Part shown: positions 25,747 through 35,222 of the stretch, one piece after another
Layout: each line of letters begins with the position of its first letter
How positions within the stretch are numbered: the stretch's first letter is position 1
The notes under the pieces: model-generated
What the model was told of the DNA's origin: nothing
The model's database searches: none
The model's input: the letters and a program-made list of their open reading frames with translations, nothing else
Translations under genes and position numbers: made by a program
From: Selaginella moellendorffii
Lineage: Eukaryota > Streptophyta > Lycopodiopsida > Selaginellales > Selaginellaceae
Direction of reading: 5' to 3'
DNA length: 64,000 bases
Assembly (NCBI RefSeq): GCF_000143415.4
Contig: NW_003314265.1
Coordinates: 2,026,777-2,090,776 of the forward strand

Positions 25747-28700
25747 CTAGTTTTTATTACAATTCTCATACTCCGTGACAAGCTCACGAGCATGTGTAAG
25801 ATTACTAAGAGGTTCCCAAGTTGATTCACAAGTTGGATAACCTTTCCACTTAACTAGATATTCCTTGGAACGACCACCACGAGCTTTGCGAGACAAGAGA
25901 ATCGCTTCGACCTCATACTCCATGTCACCATTCACAACCTCCGGAGGGGGACGAATGTCCACAGAGCGATCCATAGCAACATGATATGGTGCTAGTAAAC
26001 TAACATGAAACACATCATGTACATTGGACAACTCATCCGGAAGATCCAACTTATAGGATACATCACCAACTGGTTTCACCACCCGATAGGGTCCAACATA
26101 TCTTGGCAATAATTTCCGAGATAAACACCCCTTAATGTTCAAGTTTCGGGAAGATAGCCAGACCTGATCTCCCACTTGATAGGATACATCCCGACGATGT
26201 TGATCCTTATCACGTCGATACCTATCTTGAGCTTTGCCCATCGCCTCAGTTGCTCTAGACCAACCTTGACGTAGCTGCTCCGCATAAGTCTCAACAGCCG
26301 GGACCAACACTTCGGACATTGGTTTCAGTACAACAATCTGTTGAGGAACCCCACGAGCATTTCCTTGCAGCATCTCCCATGGAGAATAGCCGATAGCGCT
26401 GTGAAATGTGTTGTTATAACATATTTCTGCTGTATCCAAATGCTCAACCCAGTCGCGTTGGTCCGCTACGACATAGTACCGCAGATAATCCTCAACTTGA
26501 GCATTCACGCGTTCGGTCTGCCCATCAGTTTGAGGATGATAAGCTGTACTAAACTTCAACTTGGTACCAAACAACTGGAACAGTGTGCCCCAAAACTTCC
26601 CCGTAAACCTCGGATCCCTATCTGAGATAATCTCTTCAGGAAGACCACGAACCCGCACTACTTCATGGAAAAAGAGCTTTGCTGCTTGTTTCGCATTCAC
26701 TGTTCCCATAGTTGGAATGAAGTGTGCAATCTTCGACAACCAATCCACAACCACCATCAAAGTATCATAACTCTTAGACTTCGGCAAGCAAGTGACGAAA
26801 TCAAGTGTCACACTTTGAAATGGCCATGCCGGTGCTGGAATGCACTGCAACTTTCCAGCCTGCTTCTCAGTTCTGCGCTTACATTGCTGGCATATTGGGC
26901 AAGAATGGACATAATCCGCTACATCACCTTCCATACCAGACCAGAAAAATCCCTTTTTCAATGAAGCCAGAGTCTTTCGCTTTCCACCATGTCCCGCTGC
27001 CGGAACATCATGATGTTCCCGCAGAAATAATTGCTGAAGATCCTTAGAGGGAAGATACAATCTTTCTTGCTTATAGAATATAAGCCCATCCCGAACTGAG
27101 AAGTGAAGTTTCGCATTAGTGCGACTAGCAACTTTTGCTGCTTCGCTACCAAGGCTCTGCTTCAACAACCCCGCACGGCATAAGATTGCCTTCGCCAATG
27201 GATCACTTCCATACGAAGCCCGAACGTCTTCCAACCAGTCCGAACTTATTGCTGATATGGCCCGGAATTGAGCTTGACGACTCAATGCATCCGGAACAAC
27301 ATTGTCTTTACCAGGTTTATATATGATTTCAATATCATATCTAGCAAGCTTCTCTTGCGAACGAGCCTGCTTCGGCGTAAGCTTAGGCTGCGTAGCAAAG
27401 TAGCTTAGTGTGTTACTATCTGTATAAACCTTGGTGTGTCCACCCAAGTAGTGTCTCCAGTGTTCCAGGGCCGACACTATAGCAAACATCTCTTTCTCAT
27501 GCATTGGCCATCTTCGTTGGGTTTCATCCAATTTCTTGGAATAGAACGCAACGGGACAACCATGTCGCCTTAGCGTAACACCAACCACTTTGTCACAATC
27601 TTGCTGTAACACGGCACCAATAGCATATCCAGACGCATCACAATGCACTTCGAAGGGTTTATCAAGATCTGGGATCCTGAGAACAGGAACCGTAGTCAAG
27701 ATCTCCTTCAACCGTACAAAAGCACGCTGACAAGCTGGTGTCCAATGAAACGGAATATTACTCTTCGTTAACTCAGTTAACGGAAGAGCAATTCTTGCAA
27801 AATTGCGGACAAACTTGCGATAGTATCCCGCCAAACCGAGAAAGGAACGAACATCTGATACAGTGGTCGGGATTTCCCAGGACTTCACCGCTTCCACTTT
27901 CTTTGGATCGACTTCAATCACGCCACCACCAATTATATGTCCGAGAAAGTTTACACGCAATTGACCAAAAGCGCATTTACTTTCCTTAGCATATAGTTTG
28001 TGTTCGTGCAACTTCTGAAACACCAGCTCCAAGTGTTTCAAATGATCCTCCAATGTCTCGCTGAAGACTAGAACATCGTCGATGTATAGGACAACAAATG
28101 CGTCCAAATAATCTCCGAATATTCTATCCATCATAGTACTGAACGTTGCTGGAGCATTGCATAACCCGAATGGCATGACAAGGAACTCATAAGATCCGTA
28201 CCGAGTCTTAAAGGCTGTCTTCTCCACATCCTGATCCGCCACACGTATCTGATAATACCCGGACCGCAAATCAAGTCGCGTAAAATACTTAGCCTTTAAG
28301 AGTTGGTCAAACAAGTCATCAATGCGAGGCAAAGGATAACTGTTCTTAACCGTGATCTTGTTGAGTGCCCGATAGTCAATACACATCCTCATGGTTCCAT
28401 CCTTTTTCATAACAAAAAGGATTGGTGCTCCATAAGGTGACTTGCTAGGTCGGATATGACCTTTGTCAAGAAGCTCCGTGAGTTGCTTCTTGAGTTCAGC
28501 CATCTCCTTGATGTTCAACCGATACGGAGCTTTCGTGGGTGGTTTAGAACCCGGAATAACCTCAATCCGATGATCAACCTCACGGCTAGGGGGTAGCCCT
28601 GGTGGCAAATCCTTCGGGAAGATATCCTGATTCTGCGCCAACAACTCTAATATCTTCTTTGGTACAGGATCAACCTCGTCGCCAATTCGAACAGAGTCAC

Positions 28701-29433
28701 CCACACTCTCAGCTTCCATCACTTGAACCCAAAAGGTCCGACATCCCCTCTTAGTTGCTTTTTGAGCGGCCCTCACAGTCAGGAACTTTCCATCCCAATC
28801 CTTTGAGGAACGCTTTTGCAACTGGAAGGACACATCGGGTCGTCCTTCGGACTTCAACGTGATACGACTTTGTCCAGCACCATAAATCCCTTTCATATAC
28901 TTGTTAAAGAAATCCATACCAAACACCATCTGAAAATCTGGTATCTTCAACACTACCAAGTCCACTCTTTCTTTCCACTTGGATATCTTTATTGGAACAT
29001 CACTCACAAACTTTCTGGCTACTTGCCCACCTTCCGCAAACCGGAAGTGCATAGGCGACATTTGCTCAGCATTCAATCCTAACAACTTAACTAAGTCTTC
29101 GGATATCACGCTGTGCGTAGCTCCCGTGTCAATCATCACTCGGATTCGGTGTCCACGGACAAAGCCTACCAGATACATCAACGGATCAGTGTTTGCATTG
29201 ACTGCAAGAAAAGCTTGAGGAAAGCAACGAAAGTTACTCACCTCTTCTTCCTCATAGTCTGCATTGACCAACTCGTCAACTCCTTCAGCTTCACCACCAC
29301 CGTCTTCCCTCATGACATTGACCCGAGACCTTGTCTTATGCTTGTTGGGACAATCCGAGGACCTATGTCCCGACTCTCCACAATGGAAGCAATGGCCCAC
29401 ACTACCCGTTCCGCTAGGAGCAGGTTTTGCAGG
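25747..29433 (-). CDS. Pol polyprotein of element I (zinc knuckle-PR-RT-RH-IN-chromodomain)
   Basis: About 1,228 codons in one frame, directly downstream of gag after a single TAA. Domains in order: CCHC knuckle ([14 protein letters not shown]); aspartic protease ([12 protein letters not shown]); reverse transcriptase with YIDDVLVF; RNase H ([23 protein letters not shown]); integrase with HHCC zinc finger ([11 protein letters not shown]...CPICQQC) and the DDE core residues in [16 protein letters not shown] and [12 protein letters not shown]; and a C-terminal chromodomain ([17 protein letters not shown]). All catalytic signatures are intact. There is no start ATG of its own near the knuckle, so expression would need readthrough of the TAA or the stop is a mutation. 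Confidence 0.93.
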   Translation of the reverse strand, partial: PAKPAPSGTGSVGHCFHCGESGHRSSDCPNKHKTRSRVNVMREDGGGEAEGVDELVNADYEEEEVSNFRCFPQAFLAVNANTDPLMYLVGFVRGHRIRVMIDTGATHSVISEDLVKLLGLNAEQMSPMHFRFAEGGQVARKFVSDVPIKISKWKERVDLVVLKIPDFQMVFGMDFFNKYMKGIYGAGQSRITLKSEGRPDVSFQLQKRSSKDWDGKFLTVRAAQKATKRGCRTFWVQVMEAESVGDSVRIGDEVDPVPKKILELLAQNQDIFPKDLPPGLPPSREVDHRIEVIPGSKPPTKAPYRLNIKEMAELKKQLTELLDKGHIRPSKSPYGAPILFVMKKDGTMRMCIDYRALNKITVKNSYPLPRIDDLFDQLLKAKYFTRLDLRSGYYQIRVADQDVEKTAFKTRYGSYEFLVMPFGLCNAPATFSTMMDRIFGDYLDAFVVLYIDDVLVFSETLEDHLKHLELVFQKLHEHKLYAKESKCAFGQLRVNFLGHIIGGGVIEVDPKKVEAVKSWEIPTTVSDVRSFLGLAGYYRKFVRNFARIALPLTELTKSNIPFHWTPACQRAFVRLKEILTTVPVLRIPDLDKPFEVHCDASGYAIGAVLQQDCDKVVGVTLRRHGCPVAFYSKKLDETQRRWPMHEKEMFAIVSALEHWRHYLGGHTKVYTDSNTLSYFATQPKLTPKQARSQEKLARYDIEIIYKPGKDNVVPDALSRQAQFRAISAISSDWLEDVRASYGSDPLAKAILCRAGLLKQSLGSEAAKVASRTNAKLHFSVRDGLIFYKQERLYLPSKDLQQLFLREHHDVPAAGHGGKRKTLASLKKGFFWSGMEGDVADYVHSCPICQQCKRRTEKQAGKLQCIPAPAWPFQSVTLDFVTCLPKSKSYDTLMVVVDWLSKIAHFIPTMGTVNAKQAAKLFFHEVVRVRGLPEEIISDRDPRFTGKFWGTLFQLFGTKLKFSTAYHPQTDGQTERVNAQVEDYLRYYVVADQRDWVEHLDTAEICYNNTFHSAIGYSPWEMLQGNARGVPQQIVVLKPMSEVLVPAVETYAEQLRQGWSRATEAMGKAQDRYRRDKDQHRRDVSYQVGDQVWLSSRNLNIKGCLSRKLLPRYVGPYRVVKPVGDVSYKLDLPDELSNVHDVFHVSLLAPYHVAMDRSVDIRPPPEVVNGDMEYEVEAILLSRKARGGRSKEYLVKWKGYPTCESTWEPLSNLTHARELVTEYENCNKN

Positions 29434-30480
29434 TTACTGCTGCTTGTACCCACCAGGAGGAGGAACAGAGGGCCTAGGACCAGAAGAAGCTGCTGGTGGT
29501 CTCCAACCACCACCACCTTTGTTAACCGTTGCTTGTGAGCCTCCAGGGCGGAACCTACTTTCCACCCTCTGTTTCCGATCACCTTGTTTATTCCCAGAAT
29601 TCCTATTCTTGTCCGAGTTACCAGCATACGGTTGCTGATATTGTTCCATGAGTGAGTGACTAAAGGCAACTTGCTGCACTGCCTCCTTACACTCCAGATA
29701 CGTCTTCGGCTTAAACTTCAAAATCTCATTGCGAGAAAGTGAACTTAAACCCTCCAGAAAATAACTCCGAGCATCTTCGTCACTCATATTTGCAATCATA
29801 ATGCGCTTCTGAGCAAACGCATTAACGTAATGCATGAGATCACCTCGCTGCTTTAACCGCCGCAGCTCCGCGCGAAATCTTAGACCAAGATCATCCGGCA
29901 AGTATTCCTTACGGATACGAGACCGCATCTTGGTCCAACTTCTAGTCTGCCCTTTTTCAGCACACACTTGGCGCCACCAAGTTTTGGCATGATCAGTGAG
30001 AAAGGATTGCGCGCACGCAACTTTCGTACGATCATCTACGTCTGCCGCTATGAAGTAGTTCTCCATATCGTAGACCCAGTCTTCCAAAACCTGATAGTCC
30101 CGCATGCCTCTGAAGTTGGGTGGTTTTGGGGGCTTGAACTTTGAAACTCGTGCAACCGGGGGCGGCTGCAGAACTTCATCATCCTCAGAACTCGAAGAGG
30201 AGTCCGGTTGCTTAGGCTTAGCTGGTTTAGCTGCTTCAGCCTCTTTCTTCCTCTTCTTGTTCTCCTTCTTCAATTTGCGAATCTCCTTTCGCAAATTCTC
30301 GATCTCGACTTCCTGAGCCATTCGCTGCAGTGCAGCAGCAACCGGCTCTTCCTCTTCTGACTCAGCCTCAGCCTCTTCCGCAGCATCTCTAGCAAGAGTT
30401 TCCTCCTCTTGATTCGCCCGTCTAGAGGTTTCAGCATCATCAGCACGGTTCCTCTTCACCATCCTGCTAGCTGCATGCAT
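29434..30480 (-). CDS. Gag of element I
   Basis: About 348 codons from ATG at 30480 (a second ATG at 30462 is also good) to TAA at 29434..29436. The N-terminal third is acidic then lysine-rich and probably coiled-coil. The retrotransposon gag domain follows (LEDWVYDMENYFIAADV, FLTDHAKTWWRQVC, ending at the YLECKEAV region). The C-terminus is Arg/Gly/Pro-rich (SGPRPSVPPPGGYKQQ). The zinc knuckle is not in this frame segment but just past the TAA, in the same frame. Confidence 0.9.
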   Translation of the reverse strand: MHAASRMVKRNRADDAETSRRANQEEETLARDAAEEAEAESEEEEPVAAALQRMAQEVEIENLRKEIRKLKKENKKRKKEAEAAKPAKPKQPDSSSSSEDDEVLQPPPVARVSKFKPPKPPNFRGMRDYQVLEDWVYDMENYFIAADVDDRTKVACAQSFLTDHAKTWWRQVCAEKGQTRSWTKMRSRIRKEYLPDDLGLRFRAELRRLKQRGDLMHYVNAFAQKRIMIANMSDEDARSYFLEGLSSLSRNEILKFKPKTYLECKEAVQQVAFSHSLMEQYQQPYAGNSDKNRNSGNKQGDRKQRVESRFRPGGSQATVNKGGGGWRPPAASSGPRPSVPPPGGYKQQ

Positions 30481-30640
30481 GCCTCTATCAGTAACTGAAC
30501 ATGCATACAACGTTCTTACCGAATGGTGCAATCCAACTAATCCTACACAGGTCGCTTCGGATCTACTAGAAAAGTCTCTGCGTATGCAACTTGAGTCAGA
30601 AAATCCGACAAAAGTTGGATAGGAATCGCTGAGACAATTC

Positions 30641-30651
30641 CTCTGATACCA
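30641..30651 (-). other. Primer-binding site of element I (tRNA-iMet type)
   Basis: On the minus strand, 2 nt after the 5' LTR, TGGTATCAGAG matches the 3' end of initiator tRNA-Met, the usual primer of plant Ty3/gypsy elements. Confidence 0.9.
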
Positions 30652-30653
30652 AA

Positions 30654-31570
30654 TGTAGCGCACCTGAATTTGGAGCCGAACTCCAAGCCCGTTGCGCTAC
30701 AAAATGAGGGTCCGGTACAATCCCACGAGCACCAGCTCCCCGTATCCAGCACCTGCACGCAAAATGGTGTCAGACGGAGTCTGGCACAATTTTGGCATAT
30801 CGGTGGCCTAACGCAAGAAGGGGGGTACTCCACCGACTAGAGCAGCGTGGAGCTTGGGCTTAGACCCAAGCCAGACGTAGAACAAGGAGCGACACAGCCC
30901 AGCGGGAGCCAAACTAATGTCTCAGGTGGTCGGACATGCATTCCAACCACTATCCCTACTATACATTTGGAACCCCCCACAGCCCCCCCCCCTTGAGGGA
31001 CACACGCTTTGGGCTTTCACCCCAAGCCTCCCTTAGTACCAGGAGTTAGTCTCTGGGACAAGTCCGAAACTTACTAAATATGGAATGTCCTTGGATTGCG
31101 AATTTGGACACGGGACGAACACCATTGTGTTCAGGCCGATCTCTACATTCCATAGATATGCCAAATGAGCTAATCTAGACACTTTCCCTAAATAGCATTT
31201 GGGACCGAAATGAGACCAACACAAAGGGTGTGATAGCGAGGGTGTTTGGCAATCACGGTAAGCTATCATCTAGCGAATATTGAGGGATTAATCTCAATAT
31301 CACGGGGGTTCTTGACACTAGCAAGTGCAAGCCAATGACATGAGTTTCTCAAACCAGGCCGAGTATGCTCAGCAAGAAACACATAGGGTTCCTACCTTAT
31401 GTTTATCCGATTTAAGTACACGGTCATTGACCAGTTTCTCAACTAGCTCAAGTGGGAACAATAAAGGGAACCAACTGTACTGACCTTCTGCCGTCATGGC
31501 AGTAAGGAAAGAGTGTCCGTAAGGACTGGCCGACAAGTATCTTTCGATACCTGAAGTCACATTCGCGACA
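30654..31570 (-). repeat. 5' LTR of element I
   Basis: 917 bp copy of 24222..25139. Most differences between the two LTRs are C/T or G/A transitions, as expected from cytosine-methylation decay. Confidence 0.95.
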
Positions 31571-33180
31571 TGAGGAGTCGCACGAGTAACAGAGGGACCT
31601 TGCGCGAATAAGTAAGTGACCCCTTTATCTTTCTTTCAGGAGTATCATCAAGGGGTTTATTAGGCACCAGTTCATTCAGTGTTTATTTTCTAAGCTCATT
31701 TTTATAACAAAAGGTCTTCTATTATTCTCACTGTGTTGGTTGATATAGGTTTGAGTTTATCTTCTATTGCTCGAACTGTTGCCACACGTTGCCGTCTACA
31801 CTTGCATTGTGCGGCGGAACCAGTTTTCATTCTTTATGGCAACGGTTGTACACATGCATGTGCACGAGATGAGGTGAACTTGGTTGTGCGTATGGGCGAT
31901 CTCAAACTTGAGTTGTAATCATTGCGGGTGGTGCCAAGTCAAGCTTTTGACCTCATCCTTGGTATGGATTGGTTTCAGCGTAATTATGCCAAGTGTGACT
32001 TTGAGGCTTCTCCCCTTTGTTTCATACTTCCTTATGTTTCATCCATTCCTCTCACTTTTATACCTTTTTGTCCCTTTACTTTTACCTCTGTTTCCATTAC
32101 TTTTGTTCCCCCACTATTTCCTCTTATGTTTCTGTTTTGTTTTGCTCTTCCCTTTTCCAATCCTCTGACAATTTTTGTGTTGCAGCAGTTGACCAGCTCA
32201 TGAAGGAGTATTTTGATCTCTTTGAATTTGACCTATCATTTGGGGCCAAGATTGTTACACGTCATCCGATTCCAATTAGGGATACTTGTCCAATCAAGGT
32301 TCCTGTTCGTTGTTGGTCACCCAAAGAGATTAAGATTTTATGTGCAAACATCAAAGAGATGTTAGAGAAGGGTGTTATTCAGAAGTTGTGGAGTCCTTGG
32401 GCATGTGATCCTCATCTTGTGACAAAGCATGATGGGAGTATTTGTTTCTACATCGACTATTATCCATTAAATGAAGTGAAGATCCCAGATGTGTACCCTC
32501 TTCCTCACACTGTTGATCTCTTAGATTGTTTGGGGCGAAGTCATTGGTTCACTAAGCTAGATCTTGCTTCTAAGTACTGGCAAATACCGATGGCCGAAGA
32601 AGATATTTTTAAGACTACTTTTTATACACCATTTTATTTGTATGAGTTCTTGGTGATGCCATTTGGTTTGAACAATGCTCTAGCAACTTTCAAGCAGATG
32701 ATGAATAAGGTTCTTTGCAATATGCTAGAGGTGACTATTGACTTCATTAATAATGTTTTGATCCACTTAGAAGGGACATAAGAGGAGCATGTTCGTGATG
32801 TTTGTAAAGTGTTGGATCGACTACAAATGTTAGTTTAAAGCTGAAATGGTCGAAATGTGTATTTGGGTCCAAAAACACAACTTATCTTGGTTACTATATT
32901 TCTTGTGAGGGTTTGCAAGTTGATCTTGACAAACTTATGGCTGTTCTAAAGTTCCCTACTTCAAAGTGTATAAATGATGTGTAACACTTCTTGGGCAAAG
33001 TGCAATATTTTGGTCATTTTGTGGATTATCTTTTTTATCTCACTACACCATTGCAAGTATTGCTGAAATCATCAATGTCATCTTTCATCTAGTCTCCGGA
33101 TTATGAATAGGCGTTCGTGGATTTCAAAGAGCTATTGACAACTCCTTTAGTTCTGTCACGAAGTAGTTCACCTCCACTGG
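31571..33180 (+). pseudogene. Protease/reverse-transcriptase relic of the old element
   Basis: Continues the element interrupted at 24,221. Protease debris (VLVDIGLSLSSIA, where DTGASHS-like residues are expected; LILGMDWFQRNYA) is followed by RT (about 32,190-32,780) with KLDLASKYWQIPMAEED and [13 protein letters not shown]. The YIDD catalytic motif reads FINN, so the enzyme is dead. Stops and frameshifts follow, and RNase H debris (FKELLTTPLVL) is the last recognisable part. Confidence 0.8.
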
Positions 33181-33670
33181 TTGTAATGTATGGTTTATAT
33201 ATGCAATGGGATGCACTGACTGAGCACACTTGGACTCTTTTGTATCAACACACTTCCAAGATCAATATTAGAAGCATTCACGCGCAAAATAAAAAGTCAA
33301 ATATAATCAAGTATACAGTAAGTGTAATATATAATATATTACACTGACTATATATATTATATATCAAAACTTCCTGAATCACTTTGCTTGTACTTTTTCA
33401 GTACTAATACCAACTCTACCATAGCAGCTGTCCTCACCTCAATAATGACATGATGGACATGTGTCATGGGCCATTATGGATGTGCAGAATAAGTATGTAT
33501 GGCTAACCACATTTTGGAAATTATTTGCAGATTCATCCCATCACCTTAGGTGCCGATCAGATGTACATAATAGCAACATATTTATGGTGCCCCAATGAAA
33601 TGTCACCCCATGGCAGACGCAATATTGTGCAGTACGGACTTTTTTCACGCTACACCGGTTTGCTACACCG
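33181..33670. other. AT-rich spacer with a near-perfect palindrome
   Basis: No gene is visible. At 33321..33345 AGTGTAATATAT is followed by its near-complement ending ATATTACACT, a 25-bp imperfect inverted repeat. More AT dinucleotide runs follow. It separates the retroelement relic from the second terpene synthase block. Confidence 0.5.
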
Positions 33671-33771
33671 GTTTACGAATAACACAGGCTCTTATCTCGC
33701 TGTTCACACCTCAATAGTTTAAGAGATGGCCTCAATAGAGGAGGACCTTAGCTCTTCCTTCTCCAAAGTGA

Positions 33772-34878
33772 ATGATAATGGCCGCGCCTTCTATCTATCG
33801 TCTCCAAATTCTGGAGCAGCTCCTCGCCTGCAAGAGCATGTACTTGCCTCAAATTCGCTGCTCGCTGCCATTGCAGTGCCACCCAGACTACGCCTCCGTC
33901 TCCAGACAGGCGAACGATTGGGCCTTTCGCTTCCTCAAGATCAATGCCACCAATGCCGCTGCAGATAAGAAATACTTCACCCAGTGGAGGACGCCACTCT
34001 ACGGCACCTTCGTTGTGCCTTGGGGCGACTCCAGGCACGCTCTAGCGGCCGCCAAGTACACCTGGCTTATCACCATTCTCGACGATGCGGTCGACGAGGA
34101 GCCTTCGCAGCGGGACGAGATCCTGGAAGCTTACATGAGCCTTGCCTCCGGTCAAAGATCCATCGCCCAAGTTCCCAACAAGCCCGTGCTCGTCGCCCAA
34201 GCCGAGCTCGTCCCGGATCTGCGGAAGCTCATGTCGCCGCTCCTCTTCCAGCGGCTGCTCGTCTCGTACAGGAAATTTGTTGGCTGCTACTCGACCAAAG
34301 TCGACGAAGAGGAGTTCACGAAAGAGTCTTACGCTGTGCATCGCCGGGAGGACTTCATTGTCAAGCCGCTGCTTAACTTCTCGCAGATGTGCCTGGGAGT
34401 CGAGCTGAGAGACAAGGATCTGGAAAGCGAGGAGTACCTGCGGGCGATAGATGCCATGTTTGATCATATCTGGCTGGTGAACGACATCTTTTCATTCCCA
34501 AAGGAGCTGAGGAAGAAAACTTTCAAGAACATAATTTTTCTCTTGCTCTTCACGGACCACACCGTTCGCTCTGTTCAGCAGGCAGTCGATAAGGCGAACG
34601 CCATGATTCAGGAAAAAGAACAAGAATTCATGTATTACCACGAGATCCTGACGAGGAAAGCAATGGAATCTGGCAACCACGACTTTCTGGCGTACCTTAG
34701 AGCGATTCCGGCATTCATCCCTGGAAATCTACGTTGGCACTACCTCACAGCTCGGTACCACGGTGTTGATAATCCATTTGTAACAGGAGAGCCATTCAGT
34801 GGGACTTGGTTGTTTCATGATACGCAGACTATCATACTCCCCGAGTACAAACCAACTCATCCCCATCTGCAAGTCTGA
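33772..34878 (+). CDS. Microbial-type terpene synthase (MTPSL), copy 2
   Basis: Single exon, 368 aa. By my comparison it differs from copy 1 at 15 residues (96% identical). DDAVD and NDIFSFPKE are unchanged. Substitutions include EDYVVKPMLNFTQ to EDFIVKPLLNFSQ, which lies between the two metal motifs and could line the active site, plus R-to-T next to the PLYG segment and M-to-I just before LVND. ATG at 33772 gives the same N-terminal length as copy 1; a second in-frame ATG is at 33778. The ATG at 33726 is in another frame and is not used. Both genes look functional. Confidence 0.93.
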   Translation: MIMAAPSIYRLQILEQLLACKSMYLPQIRCSLPLQCHPDYASVSRQANDWAFRFLKINATNAAADKKYFTQWRTPLYGTFVVPWGDSRHALAAAKYTWLITILDDAVDEEPSQRDEILEAYMSLASGQRSIAQVPNKPVLVAQAELVPDLRKLMSPLLFQRLLVSYRKFVGCYSTKVDEEEFTKESYAVHRREDFIVKPLLNFSQMCLGVELRDKDLESEEYLRAIDAMFDHIWLVNDIFSFPKELRKKTFKNIIFLLLFTDHTVRSVQQAVDKANAMIQEKEQEFMYYHEILTRKAMESGNHDFLAYLRAIPAFIPGNLRWHYLTARYHGVDNPFVTGEPFSGTWLFHDTQTIILPEYKPTHPHLQV

Positions 34879-34924
34879 ATGAAAAGGCCATGAAATATAA
34901 AACATAAAGCTTCCTGTTAAGATG

Positions 34925-35065
34925 CATACCAAGCAAAAGAGTTTCGACTACTAGCAAAGCTCACAAAAAGCTACCCGACTCTCATAACCAAATAACACAG
35001 AGCCAGGAACTATCCAGCAGATCCGTGAAACTCTACTAGAATCCAACCCAGTCGAAAAACTTGAT
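34925..35065 (-). pseudogene. Second relic of the aminotransferase 3' exons
   Basis: Shorter and more decayed than the relic at 20300..20520, with the same ordered landmarks (ACCAAGCAAAAGAGTTTCG, CAAAAAGCTACC, CTCATAACCAA, GCCAGGAACT, GAAACTCTA). It shows that the duplicated block included the terpene synthase and its downstream neighbour. Confidence 0.75.
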
Positions 35066-35222
35066 ATTTTCAAAAGCCTCAATCTGGTTATTTTGAATAT
35101 TGATGAATATTTCCAAGAAGAAAAGTATGAAATGAAGAAGCCACGCTATCTTTTGTAGGGGCTGGCATTCTTTTACAAAACTTGTATCCCCCATATATGC
35201 ATCTATCATTTTGCTCGAGATC

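Larger units (their letters stand above)
24222..31570 (-). mobile_element. Ty3/gypsy chromovirus LTR retrotransposon (element I), nearly complete
   Basis: A 7,349-bp element in minus orientation: 5' LTR 30654..31570, PBS 30641..30651, gag-pol 25747..30480, PPT 25140..25152, 3' LTR 24222..25139. A perfect 5-bp target duplication TGAGG flanks it (24217..24221 and 31571..31575). Domain order gag, zinc knuckle, protease, RT, RNase H, integrase, chromodomain is that of chromoviruses. By eye the LTRs differ at about 15 substitutions and one indel in 918 bp (about 98% identical), so the insertion is fairly recent. The only coding lesion I see is one TAA between gag and the zinc knuckle. Confidence 0.95.
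22894..33180 (+). mobile_element. Old, broken Ty3/gypsy-type retrotransposon, split by a younger element
   Basis: The plus-strand element is in two parts, 22894..24221 and 31571..about 33180, separated by the 7.35-kb insertion 24222..31570. Left part: a candidate short LTR, then gag debris. Right part: protease and reverse-transcriptase debris. The coding order gag-PR-RT continues across the insertion. No second LTR copy was found near 33,180, so the 3' part is truncated, probably at the edge of the duplicated terpene synthase block. Confidence 0.7.

Noticed and set aside
33726..33968. Upstream ATG (MASIEEDLSS) as start of terpene synthase 2
   Set aside because: It is in a different frame from the synthase, and copy 1 has no equivalent start.
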